A stretch of 64,000 nucleotides of DNA. Origin: Hygrophila difformis. Its lineage: Eukaryota > Streptophyta > Magnoliopsida > Lamiales > Acanthaceae. Below, piece after piece: positions 1 through 10,762 of this stretch (the stretch's first letter is position 1; each line of letters begins with the position of its first letter). The stretch is taken from NCBI GenBank assembly GCA_030278955.1, contig JAOANR010000006.1, forward strand, positions 9,943,915-10,007,914, in the 5' to 3' direction. The position numbers and the translations under genes were made by a program. The notes under the pieces are model-generated. The model saw only the letters and a program-made list of their open reading frames with translations, was not told the origin of the DNA and searched no databases.

Positions 1-251
1 TGAATATTGAGTAAATAGGTAGGTTACTGTTTATAATTAAGGGGGTTTTGCGAGAGAGAATTGGTATGTTACTGTTCATAAGAGTAGGTTACTGATATTG
101 TTTTTATATATAGCATAGATAGATGGTTATGATGAGGCAGGCATATATATGTAGGTGGATGCATGATCAATTGAATTGAAATTACATCATCCATTGCATT
201 AATTAATCATGCAATACTATATAGTAGTAGTAGTAGTAGTAAAGCTAATAA

Positions 252-587
252 TTAAGTTTGATTAAAGGAAAGATCTTTTTTGGGAGGAGGAGGGGGTGTT
301 CCCTGCAGGGCTCTCATGAGGCTTACAATTTCCATAACCTTAATTGCCCACTTTGATCCCTAGCCTCCGCTGAAGCCCTCATAATTTCCTCTGCCTTTAA
401 TTCTATGGGTTTTTGCCACCATGTTTTGCATCTTCTCCAACACTTGCTTTTGCCGCCCTTTTCTCCTCCAACTTTCTCTGCATTATTGTCAAGTACTATT
501 ATACCACTATTCTTCTTTAATCTTACTACTACTAGTACTAACAAATTGGGGGATGATTAGCTAATAAGCCTGATATACTGTATTAGG

Positions 588-631
<44 letters not shown>

Positions 632-1019
632 CAACTTTGTTCATCTTGGAAGTTGCCTCTTGGACGTTTTCGGTCTCCCACCCTATTCTTATTACAGCCT
701 CATCCGATCCCTTTTGTATCCGTTGTTTGCCTTGGCTGACTATCTTCGCCTTCTGCCACGCGCTTGTAATCTTGGACTCCGCCTCCTCTTTCTTCACTAC
801 CTGCAACTGCAACTGCAACCCCGGCCCCCGCCGCCCGGATTCCCCTTCTGCACCGCCACTATCGCCAGCGGATTCGTTCCTGATGAATTCCCTGCTGATA
901 GATTCCTCCCCGCCAGCGATCTCCCTCGTATTCATATGAATTCCCTGCTGATGCTCATCGTGCAAATTCTCTCCCACGCTCGACAGCGGCGATGACGACG
1001 CTGGTGGCGTCGGAGTCAC
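252..1019 (-). pseudogene. Remorin-like gene (C-terminal remorin domain), frame-broken
   Basis: Remorins are plant plasma-membrane nanodomain proteins; the C-terminal domain is a coiled coil with a membrane anchor. One exon (630 to about 1019) reads KKEEAESKITSAWQKAKI and ends ATSKMNKVE at a GT donor in a TA repeat. The next exon (252-477, acceptor CAG at 478-480) starts RKLEEKRA in phase. Inside that exon the family pattern continues in three successive frames: KQVLEKMQNMVAKTH, then KAEEIMRASAEA, then KVMEIVSLMRAL up to a stop at 252-254. Each switch can be explained by one base gained or lost in a short homopolymer (A run near 450, G pair near 390, G run near 360). The domain type resembles remorin groups 4-6. 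No ATG was found: the exon has an upstream in-frame stop, so earlier exons probably lie above 1020. It is either a young pseudogene or a gene with base-level assembly errors. Confidence 0.8.
591..628. repeat. (TA)n microsatellite in remorin intron
   Basis: About 19 TA units lie just inside the 5' splice donor of the remorin intron. Other simple repeats in the window are (ATT)n at 1394-1426, (AAT)n at about 3522-3568, (AT)n at about 20363-20398, (TTTA)n at about 39747-39775, and (TA)n at about 40781-40809 and 44607-44632. Confidence 0.9.
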
Positions 1020-1393
1020 CAGTAAATTATTTTATTTTAAAGGTTACTTACATACAGTACATTATGATTGTTGCATGATTACAGGGTTGGGTATAATAAT
1101 AGAAGTAACAATAATAGTATGAGTTTGTGACAGACGTTTTATCTTATGATGATTGGACCTCCTTTACGAGTAGCTGCCTTGGGTTTTCTTTACAATTTAC
1201 TCCCTCCAATTTATCCTACTTACAAATGTTCCTCAACTTTCTTTTTTTTTTTTTTTTTTCTATCTTAATTTGTTTATACATTATTGAACAAATTCTTACG
1301 GCTCGATTTTAATTTATGGAGCACAAGTTTGTAATAATAACATCTAAAGAATATGCTTTAAAGTATGAAATATTTAAACAACTACTACATATG

Positions 1394-1426
<33 letters not shown>

Positions 1427-1603
1427 TTTTGGAGGGAATTAATTAAATGGAAAATCTTCAAATTAGAAATTGTGGGGGTGATCACGAATTACCCGAGAGT
1501 TGAAGGAGCTAGATGAAAAAATGCTTATCCTTTTAATGGGTTAGGGCCCACAGATAGGCGCGCGTGGCATTCATTTGGACGTGGCACATATCAGTTGGTA
1601 ATA

Positions 1604-1863
1604 CTACCTCCGTTTCTTTTTAAATGTTACATTTCTCCTCTGCACGTTTGCCAATGCACATTTTAAATTATTAATAACTCAAATTCGGTACAAGTATAAA
1701 TTCTAATAATTTGATATTTAAAAACTAGAAGATGAGACGAATCCAACAAGATCTCACTTGACTATATTTTTTCTTGTATAACTATAAGAAGAATAGAAGT
1801 CAAAGTGCTACAATGAACAGTAAAAAAAGTCAAAATGTAACCTTTATTTAGAAACGGAGGGAG
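1604..1863. mobile_element. Stowaway-like MITE
   Basis: Terminal inverted repeats CTACCTCCGTTTC and GAAACGGAGGGAG are flanked by TA. The length is about 260 bp and the interior carries the sequence AAGATCTCACTTGACTAT shared with most similar elements in this window. It is a non-coding Tc1/mariner-type MITE. Confidence 0.85.
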
Positions 1864-1922
1864 TACGTTTTACTTAGTGAATGATTATGGACACGTGTAC
1901 GGTTATTTAAATTGGACTGTTA

Positions 1923-2333
1923 GGCTATCTCCAACGAGAGCTAGCAAAATTAGCTCCCATATCAGTAAATTGCTGATGTGATATATGCTCCTCCAAATTG
2001 GAGGAGCACTGCCGGGCACACTTCGCTCGTAGCTTTTTGTCTCCTTTTTTTTTTGTTTTCTTTTGTTTTCTTTTTTTTTAAAATTTTAAAATACAGTAAT
2101 TATAAGTATAAATAACTAAAAAATTCTGTAAAAAAAATAATTAAAAGGATTTTTCTTATATTTTTTATTTAAATTCTTTACAATAATGATGTGGAAAATA
2201 TTGAATTTTTTTATTAGAAATGAAAATGAGATAAAATTAATTAATGATGTGGAAGAAAGAGAAAATGATGTGGTGGGAAAAAGTAGGACTGTAGGAGTGT
2301 TAAAAAAAGTAGAGAGCTTTGTTGGAGATGGCC
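1923..2333. mobile_element. Tourist-like (PIF/Harbinger) MITE
   Basis: Inverted ends GGCTATCTCCAACGAGAGCT and the reverse complement of AGAGCTTTGTTGGAGATGGCC are flanked by a TTA target duplication (1920-1922 and 2334-2336). It is 411 bp, AT-rich and without coding capacity. Ends and duplication fit the PIF/Harbinger superfamily. Confidence 0.8.
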
Positions 2334-3523
2334 TTAAGTATCCAACATGGACACATCTCCTGTTATAATAAAGGTGATAATTAAAGTCTATCGCCTTCTC
2401 TGTTGTGCCCTGACCTCACGTCGACGTCGACCGAAAGTTTAAAAATCAAAACATTTATGCAATCTCATTCGTACATGTAAGAGATTATACTCCACATGTC
2501 ATGTTCCTTAATAACAATAATAGTTTGATCTACTATGCTCAGTGGAATGGCCTGGCTATAACTATTGCACATATAATACGGATTGTATTCATATGCTGGC
2601 TGTGAGTAGCCTAATGAATACACCGACTGTTGATAGCCATTGTAATTGGAATACATGGTTAATACTAAATTAAACTAAAACTAAAAACTAACAAAGATGA
2701 GATAAAGAAGATACGAGTAATTTGATTGATTTTCCGATGATTCTTTTATTCCAATACACTGCCTATTTATAGGACTAAGCAAAGGCAGTTGCTAAATACA
2801 CATACACATTAAAGAGAAAAGCAGCAATTCAAATACAAAAACTAACCCACTACTTATTCAAATGCAATAACCGGCCACTACCATAACAACTATAAAACTT
2901 ATGGTAACATGTCCATAATTATTAGTAACATTTTTCAATATATTTCTAATAAATAAAATGAGTTCGTACTTCGTAGAATTCCAGCTGGACCGACCATAGC
3001 AGTTACCGTACACCGTTACATTACATGGGACTATGGGACTGGGAGTAATGTTTAAAATTTAAATGAAATTCTTTACCTCAGGTAATAATTGATTATTTAT
3101 TGTGGACCTTAATGGGCCGTCTCAGAAAAGGTATTCCATCACAAATCAATGATATTGGGCTGATATTATTAGGACTAACTTAATTTATTAAAAAGAAGCT
3201 TAAGTGGGAAAATATAATTTCAAATTGGCCCATTATATTTTATTCTTAGCCCCCTTATGCCCTTACCATTACCAGTTACCCCACCATGAGTTTGGTTTAT
3301 TCCATATCCCATTAAAATATTATTTCACTCCCCCACCAAACTTATAATTCCCATTTTTTACCTTAAAAATAACTAAAATCGTTCTAATTGAAATATTTTA
3401 AAAATACTTGTAATATTAAATATTATAATTTTGACATTAATAATTACATAATTTTTTGTGTTCCCTTTGTAACTTGTGTGGCATGGGTTTTTACTATCAT
3501 TTATCTAACTTTGGCTCCTCCAA

Positions 3524-3568
<45 letters not shown>

Positions 3569-5030
3569 TTTTGTGTTGGATATTTTAGGTTGAGTTATTT
3601 AGGGGTAGGTTTTCAGAATAATAAAATTAACTATCAACATACTTCCTCCGTTTTTTAAGTGATACACTTTATGTTTTTACGAAATTTAAGACATATTTTT
3701 AATGTTTAATATATCAAATTATATAAAAGTATAAATTATAAAAATTTGATATTCTAAATCTATGCGATTAGATGCATGAATCTAACAAAGATCTCACTTA
3801 ACTATATTTTATGTTATATAATTGTGTTAAAAAGTCGAATTAAAGCTACTCAATAAATAATAATTACCAACGTAAAACTTAAAAAAAAAAAAAAAAACAC
3901 GAAGTAAGTACTATTTTGAAAACCCATTCAAATATGGAGTACGACACTACGACCAATGATAACTCGTATATGTAAACTTATGTTGACAATATTACAATGA
4001 GCCTAAACAGAGAGTAGATAGCATATAGGCTGGTAATAATAATGTATGTTATATGTTCTTTAATATGTTTGCAATCAAACAACCCCGGCCGGGACCACAA
4101 ACCGAGATCATATCAAATTTATGATGTTTCAGCGCTCATCAACCTACTTGGCTCATAGCCTCATATCGTGCATACATTTCATTGAATTGATTAACTCTTA
4201 CATCCATCGCTTTAATAATATCTAAAGCTGGTATATGGTTAACCGTATGGTATGTATGCATGTTTAATTACCCCAAACTAAACCTAATTTTGGTGACCGA
4301 ATGGGATTGAATTTGAAGGTATGGGAGATCATAATTGTTTAAATAATTTTGTTCTTCTCATCGTCATCTTCACCAAATCATATCCAAATCCACAATCCAC
4401 AATTGCATTCATATCCAAATTAGGAGAAAATTAAGTAACGGAAAATCAATTCAGGACATCAAATCAGGTTGGGGGAATTACACTTGTCAGAAGGTTTGTG
4501 GATGAATAGATCTAGATTGCTTAGTGATGTCATGTATTAATACTTGTTGGTAATTAAGTGTTACGACAACCCTATTAGAATAGGTTTATCTTTAACAGTA
4601 GAATTATACAGGCGTACTTGCCTTAATTTGTCAATTTTATGAGATGGATCGGATAAATAAATATATGTAATAAATAAAGAAATTATGCAAGCATGGAGAC
4701 AAAAGTCAGCATCTAGTTAATATATAGGGACGAGCCTAGTTTGGTATTTCGTCCATAAATATTAATTTGGTCCATGCCCTCTTTCCCCCCTTTTGTTCCA
4801 TATTTCTATTTTCATATCATAGAGTCGTGTACAACATACCCCCACAGATTTTTTCTTATATGTTTTGCTGCGCCTTGAGACCTCAGTGATTGAGTGTTGA
4901 ATTATAATTACATGCACTTATTACACTTTTTTGTCATAGTTTTTTAAAATTCAAGTCATTGGTATTATTACACATAGTTTCTTGAACAAGGAAGCTAAGC
5001 ATGATCGTGCATTAGACGGCAAAATCCTCT
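2334..5030. other. Intergenic region between remorin and polygalacturonase
   Basis: AT-rich DNA with no convincing gene. It holds a degraded Stowaway-like MITE (3642-3904), an (AAT)n tract, and a 63-codon tyrosine-rich minus-strand ORF (2465-2656) preceded by a TATA-like CTATAAATAG at about 2762-2771. The rest shows nothing recognisable. Confidence 0.5.
3642..3904. mobile_element. Degenerate Stowaway-like MITE
   Basis: The left end CTTCCTCCGTTTTTT follows TA. The interior contains the shared GATTAGATGCATGAATCTAA / AAGATCTCACTTAACTAT region, and the right end is eroded to ACACGAAG followed by TA. Its size of about 263 bp fits the family. Confidence 0.6.
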
Positions 5031-5048
5031 ACTACTATATATATATGC
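5028..5048 (+). promoter_or_regulatory. Candidate TATA region of the polygalacturonase gene
   Basis: CTACTACTATATATATATGC lies about 185-205 bp upstream of the polygalacturonase ATG, which allows an ordinary 5' UTR. There is no direct evidence for a transcription start, and AT repeats are common here. Confidence 0.35.
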
Positions 5049-5232
5049 ACAAGGATGCATGACTTGTTCATCACATGAACTAGCCATACCTGCTTGCCAC
5101 ACCCCAAAAGGGTTTTACACATTTTCATTTTCACATACATACATTTGATCCATCACTGCACAATTTCTTCACTTTCAAAAAAAGAAATCATCATTTTCTT
5201 CATCAGGAAAAAGAAGGGTCAATTTTCGAGCT

Positions 5233-8200
5233 ATGGGGTTTCATAAGCATTTCTTGACATTATTGGTTGTTATTTCTATGAGCTGTTTAAGAATGGGCAA
5301 TAGCATTCATGGTGAATTGCAAGATCATTACATAGAAGACGAATATGGCTACGATTTCGAAGCTTATCCATCCTATTTTAACCCTCTTGAGGGCATTAAG
5401 TTTGCCAATTCAGGTCAGATACACGACGATGGCTTTCCAGATATGATGAAATCAAAAGCCAAAAGGAAATCGATTAATGTGCTTAAGTTCGGAGCCAAAG
5501 GTGATGGAAAGGTTGATGATTCTAAGGTAAACACAATTTCTCAGATTTAGTTGGATTTCAGTGATGATTGTTTAAAGAGTTGGGAAGTATTTATTTTTAT
5601 TTATTTTGGTTACTGTTTTATTTGTTTTTCAGGCATTTCACAATGCTTGGAAAGCAGCTTGTATGTCTTCACAAGACATCACTTATATCATCCCACAGAA
5701 GAAAACTTACCTTCTGAAGCCATTAAGGTTGTCGGGCCCCTGTAAATCCCACATTACAATGGAGGTAATCCCACAAAAATGAATCAAAACGGTTTGATAA
5801 ATTTATTATTGTAAAAAATTAGGTTAACTGATTTTTCATATCCATGTTTAGATTGCTGGGGATCTCAAAGCATCTGGTGATCGTTCTGATTACAATAAAG
5901 ATAGAAGGCATTGGATCCTCTTCGAAAACGTCGAAAATCTTGTAGTCGATGGAGGTGGAACCGTGGATGGCAATGGACATATATGGTGGCAAAATTCTTG
6001 CAAAAAAGATAAAACTAAGGTGATTATGTAGTATTTTCAAAATCAAATAATAAAAATTAAATGATTAATTTCCCCTTAATTAATATTAAATGATGCCTAT
6101 TGCTTTCTTCCCCCTTCATATTATTACATCACATGGCAATGGTTTTAACTGATCAATGGTTCATTTTTCTACGTTGCAGCCATGCCAGAGCGCTCCAACG
6201 GTATGTATGCATGCTTTAACATTCTTTCAAAAATAATCCTCAAGTGTAAAAAATTTGCTATCATAATATACTAAAATTAACGGAGGCCAAGCTAAGCACG
6301 GTATAATTATTAAATGTAATGATGATTATTGATGCAGGCTTTAACATTCTACAAATGCGCAAACTTAGTTATAAGGAACCTGAAGATTGAAAATGCGCAA
6401 CAAATTCATGTGTCGATTGAACAATGCACGGACGTGGAAGCGGCCAATCTGGCCGTGAAGTCGCCCGGCGACAGCCCCAACACCGACGGAATCCACGTCA
6501 CTGCTACTGAAAACATCCACATCTATAATGCTGTAATAGGCACCGGAGATGACTGCATTTCCATTGTCAGTGGATCCAAGAAGGTCCGTGCCACCGACAT
6601 CACCTGTGGTCCGGGTCATGGCATCAGGTTATTATAATCCTTTAATATATTCGGCACTCGGAGGCAGATTGTGTACAGACACCTGCACACAGTCTCCTCC
6701 CTTCGACACTCTAGCTACCTATATTATAGTATTTGTAATAACATAATTATTTTGTCTTTAAATATTACTCCCTCCGTCCCGCGAAGATTGAAGCCTTTCT
6801 TTTGGGCACGGTAATTTAGGTAGTGGAGTTTAGTAGTTAAAGTGGTGTGGGTATTTGTGTTTAAGATTATAATGAATTTTGATATTGTTTAACTTTGACT
6901 TAATATTATCGTAGTGATGTAATTTGAGAAAAATATTCAAATGTGGTCTTGTTAGAATCGTCTAATCGTGTAGTTTTAGAATATATATTTTATACAATTT
7001 TTATTTGTATCAATTTTGTAATATTAAGAGTTAAAGAAATATAAGGGACTTTGTGTAGGAAAGTAATAATGCATTGGAATTTGTGCAGAATAGTAAAAGT
7101 AAGTATTTTTAATGGGATTTGACAATAATTAAGATTCTAATCAAACTTATATTAATTTAATTTTTCTAAAAACGGAAAGGGTTCAAACTTCGTGGGACAC
7201 CCCAAAAAGGAATAGGGTTCAAACTTCGTGGGACGGAGGGAGTACTTATTTTGGCTCACTAATTTATTGTATTCTGCATAATTTGTAATTTTGGTTGCAG
7301 CATTGGAAGCCTAGGAACAAAAAATTCAGAAGAGTATGTGGCAGATGTTGTGGTTGATCGAGCAAAGCTTTCTGGAACCACAAATGGTGTCAGAATTAAG
7401 ACATGGCAGGTAGTGCTTATTAGTTTACATTATTATTACAATTTTTTTTTTTAAAAAAAAAAAAATCTTTAAGAATAAGGTGTGTGCGGCGCGCTACAAA
7501 TTAAATTAATTAGCTGTTGTCATTAAACATAATAAAAAAAATGAAAAAAATAAAAATTCATTGACACGCAGGGTGGATCTGGAAGTGCAAGCAACATCAA
7601 ATTCCAAAATATACAGATGAAAAACGTGCACAATCCTATCCTCATAGATCAGTACTATTGTGATCAAGATCAACCTTGCCGAGAACAGGTAAACTCATTA
7701 ATTAAATAATCACGCATGTTGTATAAATACTTAATAATTCTTCATGCACATCATTACATGCATAATTTTAAAATGAAGAAGAAAAAAGAAAACCATTGTT
7801 ATATATAATAGTAGTATATGAAAACATAATAAGATCGTTTATTGGGTTATTTTTATATGATCGTTTATATGAAAACATATGAAAACATCGGTTATATATT
7901 GAAAACATAATAAGATCGTTTATATGAAAACCCTGTTATATGAAAACATAATAAGATCGTTTATATGAAAACCCTGTTAATGTCCCACATCGGTTATATA
8001 TTGGGTTATCCCTTGTTTATATGGACATGGGTCACTCTACCTACTACCAATTGGTTTTAGGTTGAAGCCCTAGGTCCATGTTCTTTCTAACAATACCAAG
8101 TAACAAAAACTAGATCAGCCAACTACATTTCTAATAAGAGATTATGTCTCATTATTTTTAATTCTTTTTCAGAATTCAGCGGTACAATTGAAAAATATTG

Positions 8201-8394
8201 TATACGAGAACATAAAGGGATCGAGTGCATCAAACACTGCAATAAAACTAGAGTGCAGTAAGAAGTTTCCATGCCGGGGGATTGTTTTGCAGAATGTGAA
8301 CTTGGTAAGGGAAGATGGTGCAGAATCTGAAGCTGTTTGTAACAATGTAGTCAATTTACAAAAATTGGGAAGTGTTACACCTAGTTGCCCTTAG
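5233..8394 (+). CDS. Polygalacturonase (GH28), 8 exons
   Basis: Secreted pectin-degrading enzyme that hydrolyses alpha-1,4 galacturonan in the cell wall. Exons by GT-AG reading: 5233-5526, 5633-5764, 5852-6019, 6180-6200, 6338-6627, 7301-7409, 7572-7688, 8173-8394; they give an uninterrupted 450-residue protein. An N-terminal signal peptide (about residues 1-25) is followed by a short pro-region and INVLKFGAKGDG. All four GH28 signature motifs are intact: SPNTDGI (251-257), GTGDDCIS (273-280), CGPGHGIS (295-302) and RIKTWQ (333-338), with the catalytic aspartates and the GHG histidine. The fourth exon is only 21 bases. Intron 5 contains a Stowaway MITE and intron 7 an LTR-like repeat. A polyadenylation signal AATAAA lies at about 8612. 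Gene order suggests the abscission/dehiscence (ADPG1/ADPG2) clade; that step is inference. Confidence 0.95.
6767..7242. mobile_element. Stowaway-like MITE inside polygalacturonase intron 5
   Basis: Ends CTCCCTCCGTCCC and GGGACGGAGGGAG are perfect inverted repeats flanked by TA. At 476 bp it is longer than the about 260-bp copies elsewhere. Near its right end the word GGTTCAAACTTCGTGGGAC occurs twice, so the end may have been duplicated. Confidence 0.85.
7820..7975. repeat. Local direct repeats in polygalacturonase intron 7
   Basis: The words GAAAACATAATAAGATCGTT and TTATATGAAAACCCTGTTA recur several times in tandem-like order immediately upstream of an LTR-like sequence. This looks like local slippage or duplication. 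Confidence 0.6.
7975..8092 (-). mobile_element. Solo LTR-like / TRIM-like fragment in intron 7
   Basis: About 118 bp running TGTTA...TAACA, with CCGATGTGGGACATTAACA when read on the minus strand. The TG...CA borders and the CCGATGTGGGA motif are typical of short plant LTRs. No 5-bp target duplication is visible, so the assignment is tentative. Confidence 0.35.
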
Positions 8395-8826
8395 GCATAT
8401 GTATTATGCACACACACGTTTCATTAGCCAACTACAGTTAGTGCAAGAAAAAACACATTTACTTGATTCTTATGGAGGGTGCAGAATGCAGCATTTATTA
8501 TTGGTGTAGTATAAAAGGGGGAATGTTTCCTTTGTGTAGTGATTTGTTATCTGTTTATAATTAAGACTTGTGTAATACTGTACAATATATTGTATTGTGT
8601 GAGTGTCTCATGAATAAAATGTAGTGGTGTGAATGTTTATTATTAGTTGCTTCCATTTTCTGGATTTGTACATTAAATTGTTGCCAAATTCTTTTTTGTA
8701 TATCATCAACTACATAAGGATTACAATCCATTAGCAAAGTAAGGTACCTGCAAAATGTGAATTATTGAAAAACAAATGTATATTTGAATTAGTAGATACT
8801 ACTATAATACAATAAAATATCATCTA

Positions 8827-9200
8827 TGTTTTTTTTTTCTTTCGGATAAGCCGAAGCCAGAGAAGAAAAGTAAAATTAGGACCAAAACAGAGAGGTCCAA
8901 ACCATATAGATATATATAGGAAAGCCAAATAGAAAAACCTAAAGACTAGGGAGCCAATCGCCTAGCGCATTCACCACCAATTCCTTCCGAACAAGATTCG
9001 GAGGGAAAGCCCAAGTGATAAAGAAATCCTCTAGATTCTCCTCCCACATGCGCCTTTCCCTTATCCACCTCAAAATACCAAATCCAGATTGGGCTCTAAG
9101 TTCACCAAAATATCAGAATCTATCCATCTAAAGTTATCGCTCAAGCATCTCCCTAGCTATCTTCCCCATCACACCACTGATGTTCCACGATATCAATTTA
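8827..9200 (-). mobile_element. Probable LINE-like retroelement remnant
   Basis: On the minus strand, FKLISWNISGV resembles the start of an L1-type endonuclease domain. It is followed by a short coding-like stretch (WEENLEDFFITWAFPP) and, at the low-coordinate end, an A-rich tail. The sequence is full of stops and most of the element is absent. No target duplication was found. Confidence 0.35.
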
Positions 9201-9256
9201 AAAATTGTAAAGTCCATAAACATAGCAAATTGATAAAAGGGATGCGGCCGAGAAAT

Positions 9257-9336
9257 ACCCCTAAATTTGCATAGCGCTGCTCCCATCCGGCGGGTCATAC
9301 CCCTAAATTTGCATAGCGCTGCTCCCATCCGGAGGG
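9257..9336. repeat. Two tandem copies of a 38-bp unit
   Basis: ATACCCCTAAATTTGCATAG followed by CGCTGCTCCCATCCGG occurs twice in a row with one base change near the end (CGGCGGGTC and CGGAGGGTC). Confidence 0.85.
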
Positions 9337-9841
9337 TCTCCAGATGGCTCGGTAGATTGCTCACAGAAGGGGTCCTCATTCCTGGTCACAGCAGGTTTGT
9401 TTCCCACACTATTCTCCACTGTTTCCTCTTGAGATACCGGTGGTCACAGCAGGTTTGTTTCATCTATGTTGAGGCAGATGATATGGTTTTAGAATATGGA
9501 CACGTGGGATTAAATTGGGAATTATTAATATACCAAAGTTATGCTTTGATCCTGAGTTGAAATCAATTTGATAGTTCTTGCATGCTTGTTGGTAACTGAG
9601 GGTTTGTTTGATAGTTCTTAAGTAATGGAAAAGAAAAGAAACGATATGTGTAGAAGAGAAAGGAAGAGAAAATAAATAAATTTTGATAGTAAAAATTAAA
9701 TTGTTTGTGGGAGAGAAAAAAATGGGAGGAAAAGAAAGAATTTGTAGATGATTTTACAGATTCAGAGGCTAACAAACAATTCATAAGTTGTCTATTTTAC
9801 TACTATAATCCAACTAAAGCCAAAGGAAAATGCAGTACATA

Positions 9842-10762
9842 CTACAGTTTCGCATATCTTTTGAAATTGGCAGCGACATCCTTAGATGATTCAGGTGAAG
9901 TGAAGTTACAGAAGACAGTAACTCTTGCTGATGCAATCAATATCTTTTTGTTCTCGCTGTCGGGAGTATCACATTTCCAAAGTCGCACCTCCCACACCTA
10001 CATATAATTACAATAAAAATCATACATTAGCAAGCATATGCTTGTGCTGTGCCATATCCAAAATCATTCAGATTGGACAAGCCATCTATGTTGTTTGTAA
10101 CAACTTTGGATCGTTGCCAATGAGGCTCGACTAACTTTTAACTTTTCAACAACTACAATTATTTGCTTCCATAAAACTAAATGGTGTTCTTTTTTTGTTA
10201 AATAGTCAGTTTATTTTTGTTTTATTTTCTACTCGAATAGTTTAAAATAGAGTTAAGTACTAGTAGTATTTATTTACACACACAAGGTTTCCCGTATGAT
10301 GTGAAAATTACCTGAATGGTTTTGGCAATATTGACTGGTGTAGCCTCAGCAACAACACAGTCACCAGTCTTGGTGCTTTTTAAGTGATGAATACTGAGGT
10401 GTAAGCCGGCTACCCTTTGAAAACCAGAAGCAACGTGAGCTCCTATGCTTGCTAGAGCCTCAGCTATCATTGCTGACACGCCTCCATGCAGCCTACCGAA
10501 TGGCTGCCAATCGATGTCACAGATTCTCAGTTGCAGCATTAGGTCACCCATTCACTATTTCATATACATAGAAATATGAAACTAATGGAAAGCTGAAGTA
10601 ACACACCTGACAGCACTTTGGAGTGACCAATAGGTGTCCGGAGATTTTCCCAGCTGAAATTTCATCAAGTTCAAAGCCGAACGTGTGAAGTGGGGCATCC
10701 AGTAGCTCCATCTTCGAAGGTTGTGCTGAACTTCCTCCGCCAGAATGTGGTGGTTGGTCCAT
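9842..10762 (-). CDS. DHNAT1: 1,4-dihydroxy-2-naphthoyl-CoA thioesterase (hotdog fold), peroxisomal
   Basis: It hydrolyses DHNA-CoA in the phylloquinone (vitamin K1) pathway inside peroxisomes. Three exons on the minus strand: 10607-10762, 10312-10503 and 9842-9997, all with GT-AG borders and phase 0; they give 167 residues, the size expected of the plant family. Exon 2 carries the hotdog core with [15 protein letters not shown], where HGG and the downstream glutamate fit the family's active site. The last exon reads VWEVRLW...RVTVFCNF and ends in AKL, a type-1 peroxisomal targeting signal, which supports the peroxisomal assignment. A possible acceptor (TACAG) 7 bp before the ATG and a donor near 12345 (CAG|GTTTGAG) hint at a 5'-UTR intron; this is not proven. 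Other acyl-CoA thioesterases share the fold, so the substrate is by family resemblance. Confidence 0.88.

Larger units (their letters stand above)
8395..9841. other. Intergenic region between polygalacturonase and thioesterase
   Basis: It begins with the polygalacturonase 3' UTR. It then holds a probable non-LTR retroelement remnant (about 8827-9200), two copies of a 38-bp unit (9257-9336), a repeated TGGTCACAGCAGGTTTGTTT (9382 and 9442), and the 3' UTR side of the convergent thioesterase gene. Confidence 0.5.

Noticed and set aside
9590..9780. Possible MITE between GGGTTTGTTTGATAG and GGCTAACAAAC
   Set aside because: The ends match only loosely and no target duplication is visible.
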